Positions 9,741 to 16,500 of a DNA stretch of 19,258 nucleotides are shown here, in pieces; positions within the stretch are counted from its first letter, which is position 1, and each line of letters begins with the position of its first letter. The notes beneath the pieces were generated by a model. It was not told the DNA's origin, did no database searches, and saw nothing but the letters and a program-made list of their open reading frames with translations. The DNA comes from UBA4742 sp002403895 (GTDB lineage: Bacteria > Actinomycetota > Acidimicrobiia > Acidimicrobiales > Acidimicrobilacustridaceae), in assembly GCA_036823295.1 (NCBI GenBank), contig DAISGD010000059.1, forward strand, positions 1 through 19,258. The letters are read 5' to 3'. Made by a program: the position numbers and the translations under genes.

Positions 9741-10517
9741 ATGGAACTCAATGGGATCTCCGCCATCGTGACCGGTGGCGCCTCCGGGATCGGTGAAGCC
9801 TGCGCCCGCGTGCTCGCCGCCCGTGGCGCCAAGGTCGTCATCGCTGACCTGCAGGACGAAAAGGGCAACGCCCTGGCCACCAAGATCGGGGGTGCGTTCG
9901 CTCACGTCGACGTGACCAACCCCGACGACGTGATCGCCGCCATCGAGCTGGCCAAGGAGATGGGCCCGCTGCGCGCCCTGGTGAACTCCGCCGGCGTCGG
10001 TTGGGCCACCCGCACCATCGGCAAGGACGGCGCCTACGACTCGGCCCATGACCTCGCGGTCTTCAGGAAGGTCATCGAGATCAACCTCATCGGCACGTTC
10101 AACTGCATCCGCTTGGCCGCCACCGCCATGAGCACCACCGAGCCACTCGAGAGTGGCGAGCGCGGGGCGATCGTCAACATGGCGTCGGTCGCTGCTTTCG
10201 ACGGCCAGATCGGCCAAGCGTCGTACTCGGCGTCCAAGGGCGGGGTTGTCGGCATGACCCTGCCCATCGCCCGGGATCTCTCGGCGTCCGGCATCCGGGT
10301 CAACACGGTGGCCCCGGGCCTCATCGACACCCCGATCTACGGCGAGGGCGAGGCCTCCGAGCAGTTCAAGGCCAACCTCGAAAAGGGCGTGCTCTTTCCC
10401 AAGCGCCTGGGCTCGCCGGAGGAACTGGCTTCCATGGTGGTCGAGTTGGTGGCCAACAGCTACATGAACGCCGAGACGGTCCGTGTCGACGGCGGGATCC
10501 GGATGCCTCCCAAGTGA
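9741..10517 (+). CDS. Short-chain dehydrogenase/reductase, HSD10-like
   Basis: A 258-residue classical SDR. TGGASGIG (11-18) is the nucleotide-binding loop, and Asp36 in VVIADLQ points to NAD(H) over NADP(H). NSAG is at 82-85. The catalytic residues are Asn115, Ser149 (NMASV), Tyr162 and Lys166 (YSASK). APGLIDTPI (191-199) is the usual C-terminal segment. The order and length resemble 3-hydroxyacyl-CoA dehydrogenase type 2 / HSD17B10 proteins, so a fatty-acyl or branched-chain hydroxyacyl-CoA substrate is plausible but not shown. It has its own promoter with stacked palindromes. The HipA-like gene starts 22 nt downstream and may be cotranscribed. Confidence 0.93.
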   Translation: MELNGISAIVTGGASGIGEACARVLAARGAKVVIADLQDEKGNALATKIGGAFAHVDVTNPDDVIAAIELAKEMGPLRALVNSAGVGWATRTIGKDGAYDSAHDLAVFRKVIEINLIGTFNCIRLAATAMSTTEPLESGERGAIVNMASVAAFDGQIGQASYSASKGGVVGMTLPIARDLSASGIRVNTVAPGLIDTPIYGEGEASEQFKANLEKGVLFPKRLGSPEELASMVVELVANSYMNAETVRVDGGIRMPPK

Positions 10518-10539
10518 GCCGGGTGACGTCCTGACCCGG

Positions 10540-11775
10540 GTGCGGTCCCTCGACGTGTACCTCGGCGACCAGCTCGTCGCGGAGGTGACCACGCCTCGGT
10601 CGGCGAAGATGACACTGACCTACCGGGACGACGCCGTCGAGCGCTTCGGCGTGGGATCGATGGCGCTGTCAGCGTCGCTGCCGGTGCGGCCCGAGCGCTA
10701 CTCACCGAGCGAGGTCGCCCCGTACCTGGACGGCCTGTTGCCCGACGGCTGGGCCCGCGCCGGGTTGGAACGACGCTTCGACGTGCACCGGGTCGACAGC
10801 TTCTCGCTGCTGGCGGCCATCGGCCGCGAGTGCGCCGGGGCGGTTTCGTTTGTGCCGACGGGCGAGTCCTTGCCATCGCGGGAAGTGGAACTGCCGGTTC
10901 TTCTCGATGCCGCGGGCATCGCTCGACGGCTGGCCGAGCTGGAGCAGGATCCGTTCGGGGTCGACGACGACACGCGGCTCTCGTTGGCGGGAACGCCGTG
11001 GAAGCTGCCGCTCGTCCGCGTCGGCGTTACCGATGGAGGATGGGCCGCGCCGCGGATGGGGACGTGGTCGACGCATCTGGTGCGGCCGGAGCCCCCGGAC
11101 CTGGTCGGACTGGTGGCGACGGAGGCGTTCGCCCTGACCGTCCTGCGGGACTCCGGCGTCCGGGTGGTCGAGGCTGAAGCCACGATGTTCGGGGGACGGC
11201 CGGCTCTCGTCGTCGAGCGCTTCGACCGGCAGTTGGATGTCCAGGGGGCGGTCGTTCGGACCCACCAGGAGGATTGCTGCCAGGCGCTGGGGGCCCCACG
11301 CGCCGAACGGACCGAGCGCAAGGGCGGCCCGACCCTGGCCGAGGTGGCTGATCTGGTCGGTGACATGACCTCGGACCCCGAGGCCGAATTGGTCCATCTG
11401 TTGCAGTGGGTGGCGGCCAGCCTGGTGTTCGGCAAGGTCGACGGCACCGCCCGGGACCTGTCGCTGACCTATCTCGACGACGAATGCCGCCTGGCTCCCG
11501 TCGCCTCGATGGCGGGGACGGTCGACTACCCCGAGTGTCCGCCCCAACTCGGCCTGTCCGTCGCGGGTGTGGATGACCTGGCCGGCGTCGGTCGGGCTCA
11601 GTTGATCGACGAGGCGGGACGCTGGGGGATGCCCGCCGACGTGGCCACGGCCGTAGTGGCCGACCTGGTCACCGCGCTCGAGGGCGGGCTGGATCCGGCC
11701 CGGTCGGTGATCGATCCCGGCGAGGACGTCATCGTCGCCTGCCGCACGCGCCTCGGGCTCCTGGCCTCGTCCTAG
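10540..11775 (+). CDS. HipA-family protein with degraded kinase site
   Basis: The 411-residue protein has both HipA regions. The N-subdomain opens VRSLDVYLGDQLVAEV, followed by LSASLPV, PYLDGLLPDGWAR and CAGAVSF. The C-terminal domain has STHLVRPEPPDL (177-188), VVERFDR (224-230), RTHQEDCCQALG (240-251) and KGGPTLAEVADLV (261-273). HipA proteins are toxin Ser/Thr kinases, but key positions differ here. The ATP loop SLAGAQxK reads SLAGTPWK, and STHIxKP reads STHLVRP. The catalytic NxDxHAKNxS reads KVDGTARDLS (299-308), keeping Asp301 but not the His, Lys or Asn. The metal-site PxYDxxxT reads PVASMAGT. A pseudokinase or altered enzyme is likely. No HipB-like antitoxin flanks it. GTG 10540 gives the natural HipA N-terminus; the longer frame from 10483 overlaps the SDR. 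Confidence 0.85.
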   Translation: MRSLDVYLGDQLVAEVTTPRSAKMTLTYRDDAVERFGVGSMALSASLPVRPERYSPSEVAPYLDGLLPDGWARAGLERRFDVHRVDSFSLLAAIGRECAGAVSFVPTGESLPSREVELPVLLDAAGIARRLAELEQDPFGVDDDTRLSLAGTPWKLPLVRVGVTDGGWAAPRMGTWSTHLVRPEPPDLVGLVATEAFALTVLRDSGVRVVEAEATMFGGRPALVVERFDRQLDVQGAVVRTHQEDCCQALGAPRAERTERKGGPTLAEVADLVGDMTSDPEAELVHLLQWVAASLVFGKVDGTARDLSLTYLDDECRLAPVASMAGTVDYPECPPQLGLSVAGVDDLAGVGRAQLIDEAGRWGMPADVATAVVADLVTALEGGLDPARSVIDPGEDVIVACRTRLGLLASS

Positions 11776-11782
11776 ACCGGTC

Positions 11783-11816
11783 CCGCCTCCGCGGCGATCA
11801 GCGACCGCGGAGGCGG
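11783..11816. terminator. Bidirectional hairpin between convergent genes
   Basis: A perfect 12-bp GC-rich stem (11783-11794 with 11805-11816, core CGCCTCCGCGG/CCGCGGAGGCG) surrounds a 10-nt loop. It starts 7 nt after the HipA-like stop. The loop contains the stop codon of the convergent S4 gene, so the right arm is coding. There is no T-tract, as is common in high-GC actinobacteria. Confidence 0.65.
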
Positions 11817-12160
11817 TCGAGGTTGCGGCGGTCGCGCTTGGTGGGTCGGCCGGCGCCACGGTCGCGGTCGAAGCTGGGCGCGGCCTCGTCCTTCGGTGGT
11901 AGTGGCGGACTGGAATCGATCACGCACTCGGCTGCCAGGGGAGCGCTGACCCGCTTGTCGATGAGCCGGACCACCTCGAGCATGCGGTCCCGCCCGTGGA
12001 GCCGGGCTTCGACGTGGTCGCCCACCCGCACCATGGTTGCCGGCTTAGCCGGCGCGCCGTTCACCCGCACATGGCCCCCACGGCAGGCAGCCGTCGCCGC
12101 CGATCGGGTCGGATACAAGCGCACCGCCCACAGCCATCGGTCGATTCGGGTCGTCTCGAT
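11798..12160 (-). CDS. S4-domain RNA-binding protein, Hsp15 (HslR)-like
   Basis: An S4 RNA-binding domain of the HslR/Hsp15 type, which in E. coli binds stalled 50S subunits carrying nascent chains. The conserved core reads RIDRWLWAVRLYPTRSAATA, then CRGGHVRVNG and KPATMVRVGDHVEARL. The tail is basic and disordered (GAGRPTKRDRRNLDRLRGR). The first ordinary start, GTG 12124, falls inside the conserved first helix and would delete RIDRWLWA. The frame stays open upstream to a TGA but has no ATG, GTG or TTG there. A promoter fixes the likely start: -10 TACGAT (12173-12168) lies 7 nt before ATC 12160, where the protein would begin (M)ETTRIDRW. The gene is therefore drawn from ATC 12160 (120 residues). 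Identity is firm; the start codon is the odd part. Confidence 0.88.
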   Translation of the reverse strand: METTRIDRWLWAVRLYPTRSAATAACRGGHVRVNGAPAKPATMVRVGDHVEARLHGRDRMLEVVRLIDKRVSAPLAAECVIDSSPPLPPKDEAAPSFDRDRGAGRPTKRDRRNLDRLRGR

Positions 12161-12167
12161 AGTGCCA

Positions 12168-12196
12168 ATCGTACGCGGGGGCTTGGCGCATTTCGA
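12168..12196 (-). promoter_or_regulatory. Candidate leaderless promoter of the Hsp15-like gene
   Basis: On the minus strand, TCGAAA (12196-12191, 4 of 6 to TTGACA) is followed after 17 nt by TACGAT (12173-12168, 4 of 6 to TATAAT with the key T, A and last T). Seven nucleotides further lies ATC 12160. The geometry matches the other leaderless promoters in this window. Confidence 0.5.
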
Positions 12197-12240
12197 CGGC
12201 AGAAAGCTAATGAAACGTCAGAATTTACTCTGTATATCTC

Positions 12241-12269
12241 TTGACCTGGCGGTTTCTGGCTGAGAACCT
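12241..12269 (+). promoter_or_regulatory. Candidate promoter of the DUF222 remnant
   Basis: TTGACC (12241-12246, 5 of 6) is separated by 17 nt from GAACCT (12264-12269, which keeps the second-position A and last T). GTG 12276 follows after 6 nt. A second possible promoter, ATGAAA-N17-TATATC (12210-12238), lies just upstream in the same AT-richer stretch. Confidence 0.4.
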
Positions 12270-12275
12270 GAACGG

Positions 12276-12536
12276 GTGTTCGATACGGTGAAACTAGCGG
12301 AACTGAATCGGAAGGCGGCGGGCGCTGATTGTGGTTTGGCCACCGATGCCGAGTTGTGCGACGCCGTTGGCTGGGTGGCGGTCGCTCGCGCTGGGCTCGA
12401 TGCTTGTGAGGCTCACCTGCTGGCCGAGCTTGATGTCCGGCCGACCGACATCTGGCGGGCGGTGTCAATCATGCGGCTTGCTCCTTGCCCAAGAGCCGGC
12501 GCAGGGCTGATTCGAGATCGGGATGGGCGAAGGTAA
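12276..12536 (+). pseudogene. Truncated DUF222 (13E12-type HNH endonuclease) gene
   Basis: The frame from GTG 12276 starts MFDTVKLAELNRKAAGAD and continues ATDAELCDAVGWVAVARAGLDA, then CEAHLLAELD. This is the opening helical pattern of DUF222 proteins, a multicopy actinobacterial family that normally runs 400-500 residues with a C-terminal HNH nuclease. The resemblance stops near residue 54 (about 12440). The rest, to the TGA at 12534-12536, is non-homologous and reads antisense into the 3' end of the epimerase gene. No other DUF222 or HNH segment is in the window. This is therefore a 5' remnant left by deletion or rearrangement. Its surroundings are less GC-rich than the rest, consistent with a transferred element. 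A short expressed peptide is possible, since a promoter is kept. Confidence 0.65.
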
Positions 12537-13380
12537 AGCCGCTCGACTCGAGCACCGCGGGCAGCACCCGGGCGCTGGTGAACAACAAGGCCTCGGCCAA
12601 TTCGCCACCGACCAGGAGCTTGGGACCAAACCTCGGCACCGCGAGGAACGACGGCCGACCCATGACCCGGCCCAGCACCTTGGTGAACCGGGCATTGGTG
12701 TCGGGATTCGGAGCGGTCAGGTTGACCGGCCCGCTGACCGGGTGATCGAGCAGGTGACGGATGGCCCCGACCTCGTCATCCAGGCTGATCCAGCTCCACC
12801 ACTGACGGCCGGACCCGAACTTGCCGCCTGCCCCCAGCTTGAACAGCGGCAGCATCTTGGCCAGGGCGCCACCGCCCGCGCTCAACACGATGCCGCTGCG
12901 GATGGTCGTGACCCGGATCCCGGCGTCGACCGCCGGACTCGCCTCGGCCTCCCAGGCAGTGCAGATCTCGGCCAGGAAGTCGCCTCCGGGCGGGCTCTGC
13001 TCGGTCACGACCTCGTCACCCCGATCACCGTAGAACCCAATGGCCGAACCGCTCACCAGGACGTCCGGCTTGCGATCGAGGCCCGCCAGGGTGGTGGCCA
13101 GTAGCGCAGTGCTCTTGGTCCGGCTCTCGAGGATCTCCCGCTTGCGTTCCGCCGTCCACCGCTTGTCACCGATTCCCGCTCCGGCCAGGTGGACCACGGC
13201 GCCCACTCCCTCGAGCGAGGCGGCGTCGATGGTGCCGGCGGCGGGATCCCAGCGAATGGCCGATTCCCCTGGCGCCACCGGCCGGCGCACGACCCGGATG
13301 ACGGCGTGACCATCGGCTTCGAGCTGCCGGCACAGGGCCGTCCCGATCAGCCCCGTAGACCCGGTGACAGCGACGTCCAT
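12469..13380 (-). CDS. TIGR01777-family NAD-dependent epimerase/dehydratase
   Basis: A 303-residue extended-SDR protein of the YfcH/TIGR01777 type. GSTGLIG (7-13) is the Rossmann loop, and VVHLAGAGIGDKRWT (62-76) and SAIGFYGDRGDE (112-123) are family signatures. In the latter the usual SDR Tyr-xxx-Lys is replaced by the SxxGFYG form. WWSWISLDDEVGAI (194-207) follows. The C-terminal DUF1731 segment runs from about 250 to 297 (VGGELAEALLFTSARV, then SGFTFAHPDLESAL). The reaction is unknown in this family; a nucleotide-sugar or cell-envelope role is often guessed. ATG 13380 has a strong Shine-Dalgarno (GGAGGA, 7 nt spacing); the longer frame from 13413 reads through it. It is divergent from the LapA-like gene. 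Confidence 0.93.
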   Translation of the reverse strand: MDVAVTGSTGLIGTALCRQLEADGHAVIRVVRRPVAPGESAIRWDPAAGTIDAASLEGVGAVVHLAGAGIGDKRWTAERKREILESRTKSTALLATTLAGLDRKPDVLVSGSAIGFYGDRGDEVVTEQSPPGGDFLAEICTAWEAEASPAVDAGIRVTTIRSGIVLSAGGGALAKMLPLFKLGAGGKFGSGRQWWSWISLDDEVGAIRHLLDHPVSGPVNLTAPNPDTNARFTKVLGRVMGRPSFLAVPRFGPKLLVGGELAEALLFTSARVLPAVLESSGFTFAHPDLESALRRLLGKEQAA

Positions 13381-13398
13381 GGTGAGCTCCTCCGAGCG

Positions 13399-13422
13399 GG
13401 TGCTCGTCCGCACCGAAGGTGC
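13399..13422. repeat. Overlapping inverted repeats in a divergent promoter region
   Basis: Three half-sites, GGTGC (13399-13403), GCACC (13410-13414) and GGTGC (13418-13422), form two inverted repeats that share the middle arm. The second, GCACC-gaa-GGTGC, is compact. They sit between the divergent epimerase and LapA-like genes, where an operator could act on both. Confidence 0.35.
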
Positions 13423-13470
13423 ATCTTCCCACTAGCGTCGGTCCTAGACCCGAGCAGAGCGAGGTGGGCC

Positions 13471-13740
13471 ATGGCTGATGATGACCGACGTTGGGATGCA
13501 GGGCAGTCTCAGGTGGACCGCGAGGGCTTCCGGCCCAGCGCCAAGCAGATCGGCGCGGGGGCCATCGTGGTGGCGCTCATCGTGTTCGTGCTCCAGAACA
13601 CCGACTCCACCCCGGTCACCCTGTTGGTGTTCGACGTGACTTTCCCGTTGTGGCTGATGCTGGCGGCCACCATCGTGTTGTCGCTGGGCGTCGGCTACGT
13701 CCTCGGTAGCCGGGGCAAGACCCGCAAGAAGAAGGACTGA
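13471..13740 (+). CDS. LapA-domain (DUF1049) small membrane protein
   Basis: An 89-residue protein with a charged, soluble N-terminus (MADDDRRWDAGQSQVDREGF). It has two hydrophobic helices, at about 26-42 (IGAGAIVVALIVFVLQN) and 57-78 (LWLMLAATIVLSLGVGYVL), and a basic tail (GSRGKTRKKKD). The motif VFVLQNTDSTPVTLLVF between the helices is the hallmark of LapA/DUF1049 proteins. In proteobacteria LapA helps lipopolysaccharide assembly; in an actinobacterium the role is unknown. The ATG has a Shine-Dalgarno (GAGG, 6 nt spacing), and TAGCGT at 13433-13438 could be its -10. A 31-residue membrane ORF begins 35 nt downstream. Confidence 0.85.
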   Translation: MADDDRRWDAGQSQVDREGFRPSAKQIGAGAIVVALIVFVLQNTDSTPVTLLVFDVTFPLWLMLAATIVLSLGVGYVLGSRGKTRKKKD

Positions 13741-13775
13741 CCTACAGGTCGTCGTGGACGTACGCTGGCCGCCCC

Positions 13776-13871
13776 ATGAGTACCCGCAAGCTGATCCTCC
13801 TCGCTCTGCTGTGCGGCCTCGCCCTGATCATCGCCTTCGGGGCCCAGCTAGTGCTCATCAAGTCGAACTGA
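13776..13871 (+). CDS. Putative 31-residue single-helix membrane protein
   Basis: ATG 13776 opens a 31-codon frame ending at TGA 13869-13871. It reads MSTRKLILLALLCGLALI, then IAFGAQLVLIKSN. A positively charged start, about 23 hydrophobic residues and a short polar end make a textbook single transmembrane segment, probably with its N-terminus inside. TACGCT (13761-13766), a -10 form used elsewhere in this window, ends 9 nt before the ATG, with CTGACC (13737-13742) 18 bp further up. It lies between the LapA-like gene and the ATP-grasp operon. Function is unknown, and a chance ORF cannot be excluded at this length. Confidence 0.5.
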   Translation: MSTRKLILLALLCGLALIIAFGAQLVLIKSN

Positions 13872-13931
13872 CGGCGGGCTGAGGTCGACTCGGACGTCGC
13901 GGTGAAGCTTTGTGGACGCGGGGGTGGCTCG

Positions 13932-13960
13932 CTGACAGCACAGAGAGCGGTGACTAGGTT
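13932..13960 (+). promoter_or_regulatory. Promoter of the ATP-grasp operon, leaderless type
   Basis: CTGACA (13932-13937, 5 of 6 to TTGACA), a 17-bp spacer and TAGGTT (13955-13960) precede GTG 13967 by 6 nt. This is the best-formed promoter in the window. It places the transcription start on the first base of the coding sequence, and there is no Shine-Dalgarno. Confidence 0.6.
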
Positions 13961-13966
13961 GGCCTG

Positions 13967-15529
13967 GTGCCACCTGATAGGGCTTCCGCAACCGACGCCA
14001 ACCGCGCCAGCCTCTTCGCCGACTACGACCTCGGTGGATTCTTCGATGAGGTGTTCGACGCCGACAACCATGTGCGTCCCCATTACGCACCCCTGCTGGC
14101 CGGGCTCGACCGCTTCACCCCCGAGGATCTCGTTCGCCGGGCCCGCATCCGAGACGCCGCCTTCCGCAGCCAGGGGATCACGTTCACGGTCTACGACGAA
14201 GGGGAGGGCATCGAGCGGACGTTCCCCATGGACCTGCTGCCCCGCATCGTGCCCGCCGACGAGTGGCAACACATCGAAGACGGCCTGGTCCAGCGGGTCA
14301 CGGCCCTCAACTCGTTCCTCGACGACCTCTATGTGGGGGAAGGGGCCGCCATCCACGACGGCATTATCCCCATCTGGCTGGTCGAGACGTCTGACGGCTT
14401 CAATCGAGAGGCGTTCGGCATCCCGGTGCCGCTGGGCGCCCGTTGCCTGGTGGCTGGGGTGGACCTCGTGCGTGACGGCGAGGGCACGTACCTGGTGCTG
14501 GAGGACAACCTGCGCAATCCCAGCGGCGTGAGCTACGTCATCGAGAACCGCGTGGCCATGACCCGGGTGTTGCCTACCGTGTTCGCCAACCAGCAGATCC
14601 GTTCGGTCGACCACTACGGGCGGTCGCTGCTCAACGCGCTCAACCGGGTGGCCCCGCCGGCGTCAGGGGATAGGCCCACGGTGGTGGTGCTCACCCCGGG
14701 CGTGTTCAACTCCGCCTACTTCGAGCATGTGTTCCTGGCATCGCAGATGGGCGTCGAGCTGGTCGAGGGACGGGATCTGGTCGTCGACGACCACGTGGTG
14801 TCGATGCGCACCACCCAAGGGCTGCAGCGGGTCGATGTCATCTACCGTCGCATCGACGACGCCTTCTTGGACCCGGTCGTCTTCCGCTCCGACTCGACGC
14901 TGGGTGTGCCGGGCCTCATGGCCGCGGCGCGGGCCGGCAACGTCACCATCGCCAATGCGGTGGGCAACGGCGTAGCCGACGACAAGGCGGTCTACGCTTA
15001 CGTGCCCGAGCTGATCCGCTACTACCTGGGTGAGGAGCCGATCCTGCCCAACGTGGACACGTACCTGCTGTGGGACGAGGACCAGCGCTCGGAGGTGCTC
15101 GACCGCCTCGACGAACTGGTCATCAAGCCCGTGGCCGAGGCGGGCGGGTACGGCATCGTCATCGGACCCGCCGCCAGTGACGCCGAGCTGGAGGCGTGCC
15201 GGGTCAACATCGAGGCCGACCCCCGTAACTACATCGCCCAGGAGGTCGTGTCGCTGTCACGGCACCCTTCGCTGGTCGACGACCATCTCGAGGGCCGCCA
15301 CATCGATTTGCGCCCGTTCGTCCTGTCGGGTGGAGACATCGAGGTCATTCCCGGTGGCCTCACCCGGGTGGCTATGCAACGGGGATCGCTGGTGGTCAGC
15401 TCTTCGCAGGGCGGGGGCTCCAAAGACACCTGGGTCCTGGCCAAGGGCGCCGAGCTGGTGGTGGATTCCGACGCCGAGACCCACGACGGCACCGAGCCGG
15501 CGGCGGACGATGTCGAGGAGCTGAGCTGA
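13967..15529 (+). CDS. Circularly permuted ATP-grasp protein (COG2308)
   Basis: A 520-residue protein of the circularly permuted ATP-grasp family (CP_ATPgrasp, COG2308). Conserved blocks are LEDNLRNPSG (178-187), TPGVFNSAYFEH (243-254), RRIDDAFLDP (294-303), NAVGNGVADDK (330-340), VIKPVAEAGGYG (385-396, ATP-binding Lys and Gly loop), HIDLRPF (445-451) and SSSQGGGSKDTW (478-489). ATP-grasp enzymes join a carboxylate to an amine or thiol through an acyl phosphate. This family has been proposed, from gene neighbourhoods, to be a peptide ligase. The C-terminal tail from about 495 is acidic and probably disordered. It starts at GTG 13967 and overlaps the alpha-E gene by one base (TGATG). Family call is firm; substrate is unknown. 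Confidence 0.95.
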   Translation: MPPDRASATDANRASLFADYDLGGFFDEVFDADNHVRPHYAPLLAGLDRFTPEDLVRRARIRDAAFRSQGITFTVYDEGEGIERTFPMDLLPRIVPADEWQHIEDGLVQRVTALNSFLDDLYVGEGAAIHDGIIPIWLVETSDGFNREAFGIPVPLGARCLVAGVDLVRDGEGTYLVLEDNLRNPSGVSYVIENRVAMTRVLPTVFANQQIRSVDHYGRSLLNALNRVAPPASGDRPTVVVLTPGVFNSAYFEHVFLASQMGVELVEGRDLVVDDHVVSMRTTQGLQRVDVIYRRIDDAFLDPVVFRSDSTLGVPGLMAAARAGNVTIANAVGNGVADDKAVYAYVPELIRYYLGEEPILPNVDTYLLWDEDQRSEVLDRLDELVIKPVAEAGGYGIVIGPAASDAELEACRVNIEADPRNYIAQEVVSLSRHPSLVDDHLEGRHIDLRPFVLSGGDIEVIPGGLTRVAMQRGSLVVSSSQGGGSKDTWVLAKGAELVVDSDAETHDGTEPAADDVEELS

Positions 15530-16500
15530 TGCTGGCTCGCGACGCGGAGAGCCTGTTCTGGACCGGCCGCTACCTGGAGCGGGCCGAGGATACGGCCCGC
15601 CTGCTGGACGTCACCTACCACGGCCTGTTGGAGACGACGCCGGCCGAGGAGGCACAGGCCTGGAGCGACGTGCTGGCGGCCGTGCGTCTGGGCCGGGTTT
15701 TCGCCGAGGGCCGCCGCCCCATTACCGCGGCGAGCGTGTCGGAGTATCTCGTCTTCGACCCCAAGAACGCGGGGTCGATCCTTTCGGCAGTGGAGCAGGC
15801 CCGCGAGAACGCGCGCACCGTGCGCGAGCAACTGTCGACCGAGCTGTGGGAATCGCTCAACTCGTTCTGTCTCGAACTGCGAGGCCGTAACCTGCGAGCC
15901 GACCTGGAGTTCCAGCCCCACGAGCTCTACGGCCTGGTGCGCCGCCAGTGCCAGACGGTGGCCGGCGTGGCGGCCGAGACGATGGCCCGCGATGAGGGCT
16001 GGCGGTTCTTCGTTCTGGGCTGGAACCTCGAGCGGGCCGAGATGTCGTGTCGCCTCCTGTCGGTGCGCTACCGCCAGTTGTCACCGTCGGCGTTTCATCA
16101 GTGGATGAACACGCTCCGCTCGGCGTCCGGGCTGGAGGCCTATCGCCGGACGTACCAGGCGTCGATGGACCCGGCTGATGTGGTCGAGTTCCTGTTGTTG
16201 TCGCGCACGTTCCCCCGCAGTGTGCTGTTCAGCCTCCGTACCGCTGAGAACGCCCTCGGGCACCTAGCCCTGGATGGGCAGTTGACCCGGCCGTTGCGCC
16301 AGCTTGGCCGGCTGCGCTCGGGGCTCGAGTTCTCCGACGTGCGCGAGCTCATGCAAGGGGATCTGGGCGAGGAGCTGCGCCAGGTCGAGGAGGGGATCCG
16401 CCAGGTGGCGGCCTCGGTGGCCACCCAGTACTTCTCCAACTCGCGGGAATTCGATCTGCACAGCCTGCACCTGCTCCCGGGAGAAGGGGGTGGACGATGA
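15529..16500 (+). CDS. Alpha-E domain protein (COG2307)
   Basis: A 323-residue, mostly helical protein of the alpha-E family, which almost always accompanies the permuted ATP-grasp. The N-terminal signature MLARDAESLFWTGRYLERAE is diagnostic. A related segment recurs near residue 160 (FFVLGWNLERAEMSCRLLSV), suggesting an internal duplication of the WxGRxLERAE-type helix. RTFPRSVLFSLRTAE (231-245) is also typical. No catalytic residues are recognised and no membrane segments are seen. Stop/start overlaps on both sides (1 nt with ATP-grasp, 4 nt with the transglutaminase) imply coupled translation and a shared pathway or complex. Confidence 0.93.
   Translation: MLARDAESLFWTGRYLERAEDTARLLDVTYHGLLETTPAEEAQAWSDVLAAVRLGRVFAEGRRPITAASVSEYLVFDPKNAGSILSAVEQARENARTVREQLSTELWESLNSFCLELRGRNLRADLEFQPHELYGLVRRQCQTVAGVAAETMARDEGWRFFVLGWNLERAEMSCRLLSVRYRQLSPSAFHQWMNTLRSASGLEAYRRTYQASMDPADVVEFLLLSRTFPRSVLFSLRTAENALGHLALDGQLTRPLRQLGRLRSGLEFSDVRELMQGDLGEELRQVEEGIRQVAASVATQYFSNSREFDLHSLHLLPGEGGGR

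Noticed and set aside
10483..10539. Longer start for the HipA-like gene inside the SDR gene
   Set aside because: The added residues are not HipA-like and overlap SDR codons. GTG 10540 matches the normal HipA N-terminus.
10540..11775. HipBA toxin-antitoxin module
   Set aside because: There is no HTH antitoxin gene on either side and the kinase residues are lost, so an active toxin-antitoxin pair is not supported.
12161..12275. Insertion sequence or integration site in the AT-richer gap
   Set aside because: No terminal inverted repeats, target duplication, tRNA end or transposase fragment could be found. Only the DUF222 remnant is supported.
13742..14614. 290-codon minus-strand open frame opposite the ATP-grasp start
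   Set aside because: The plus strand here carries a strong promoter and conserved ATP-grasp sequence. The minus frame looks like a shadow.
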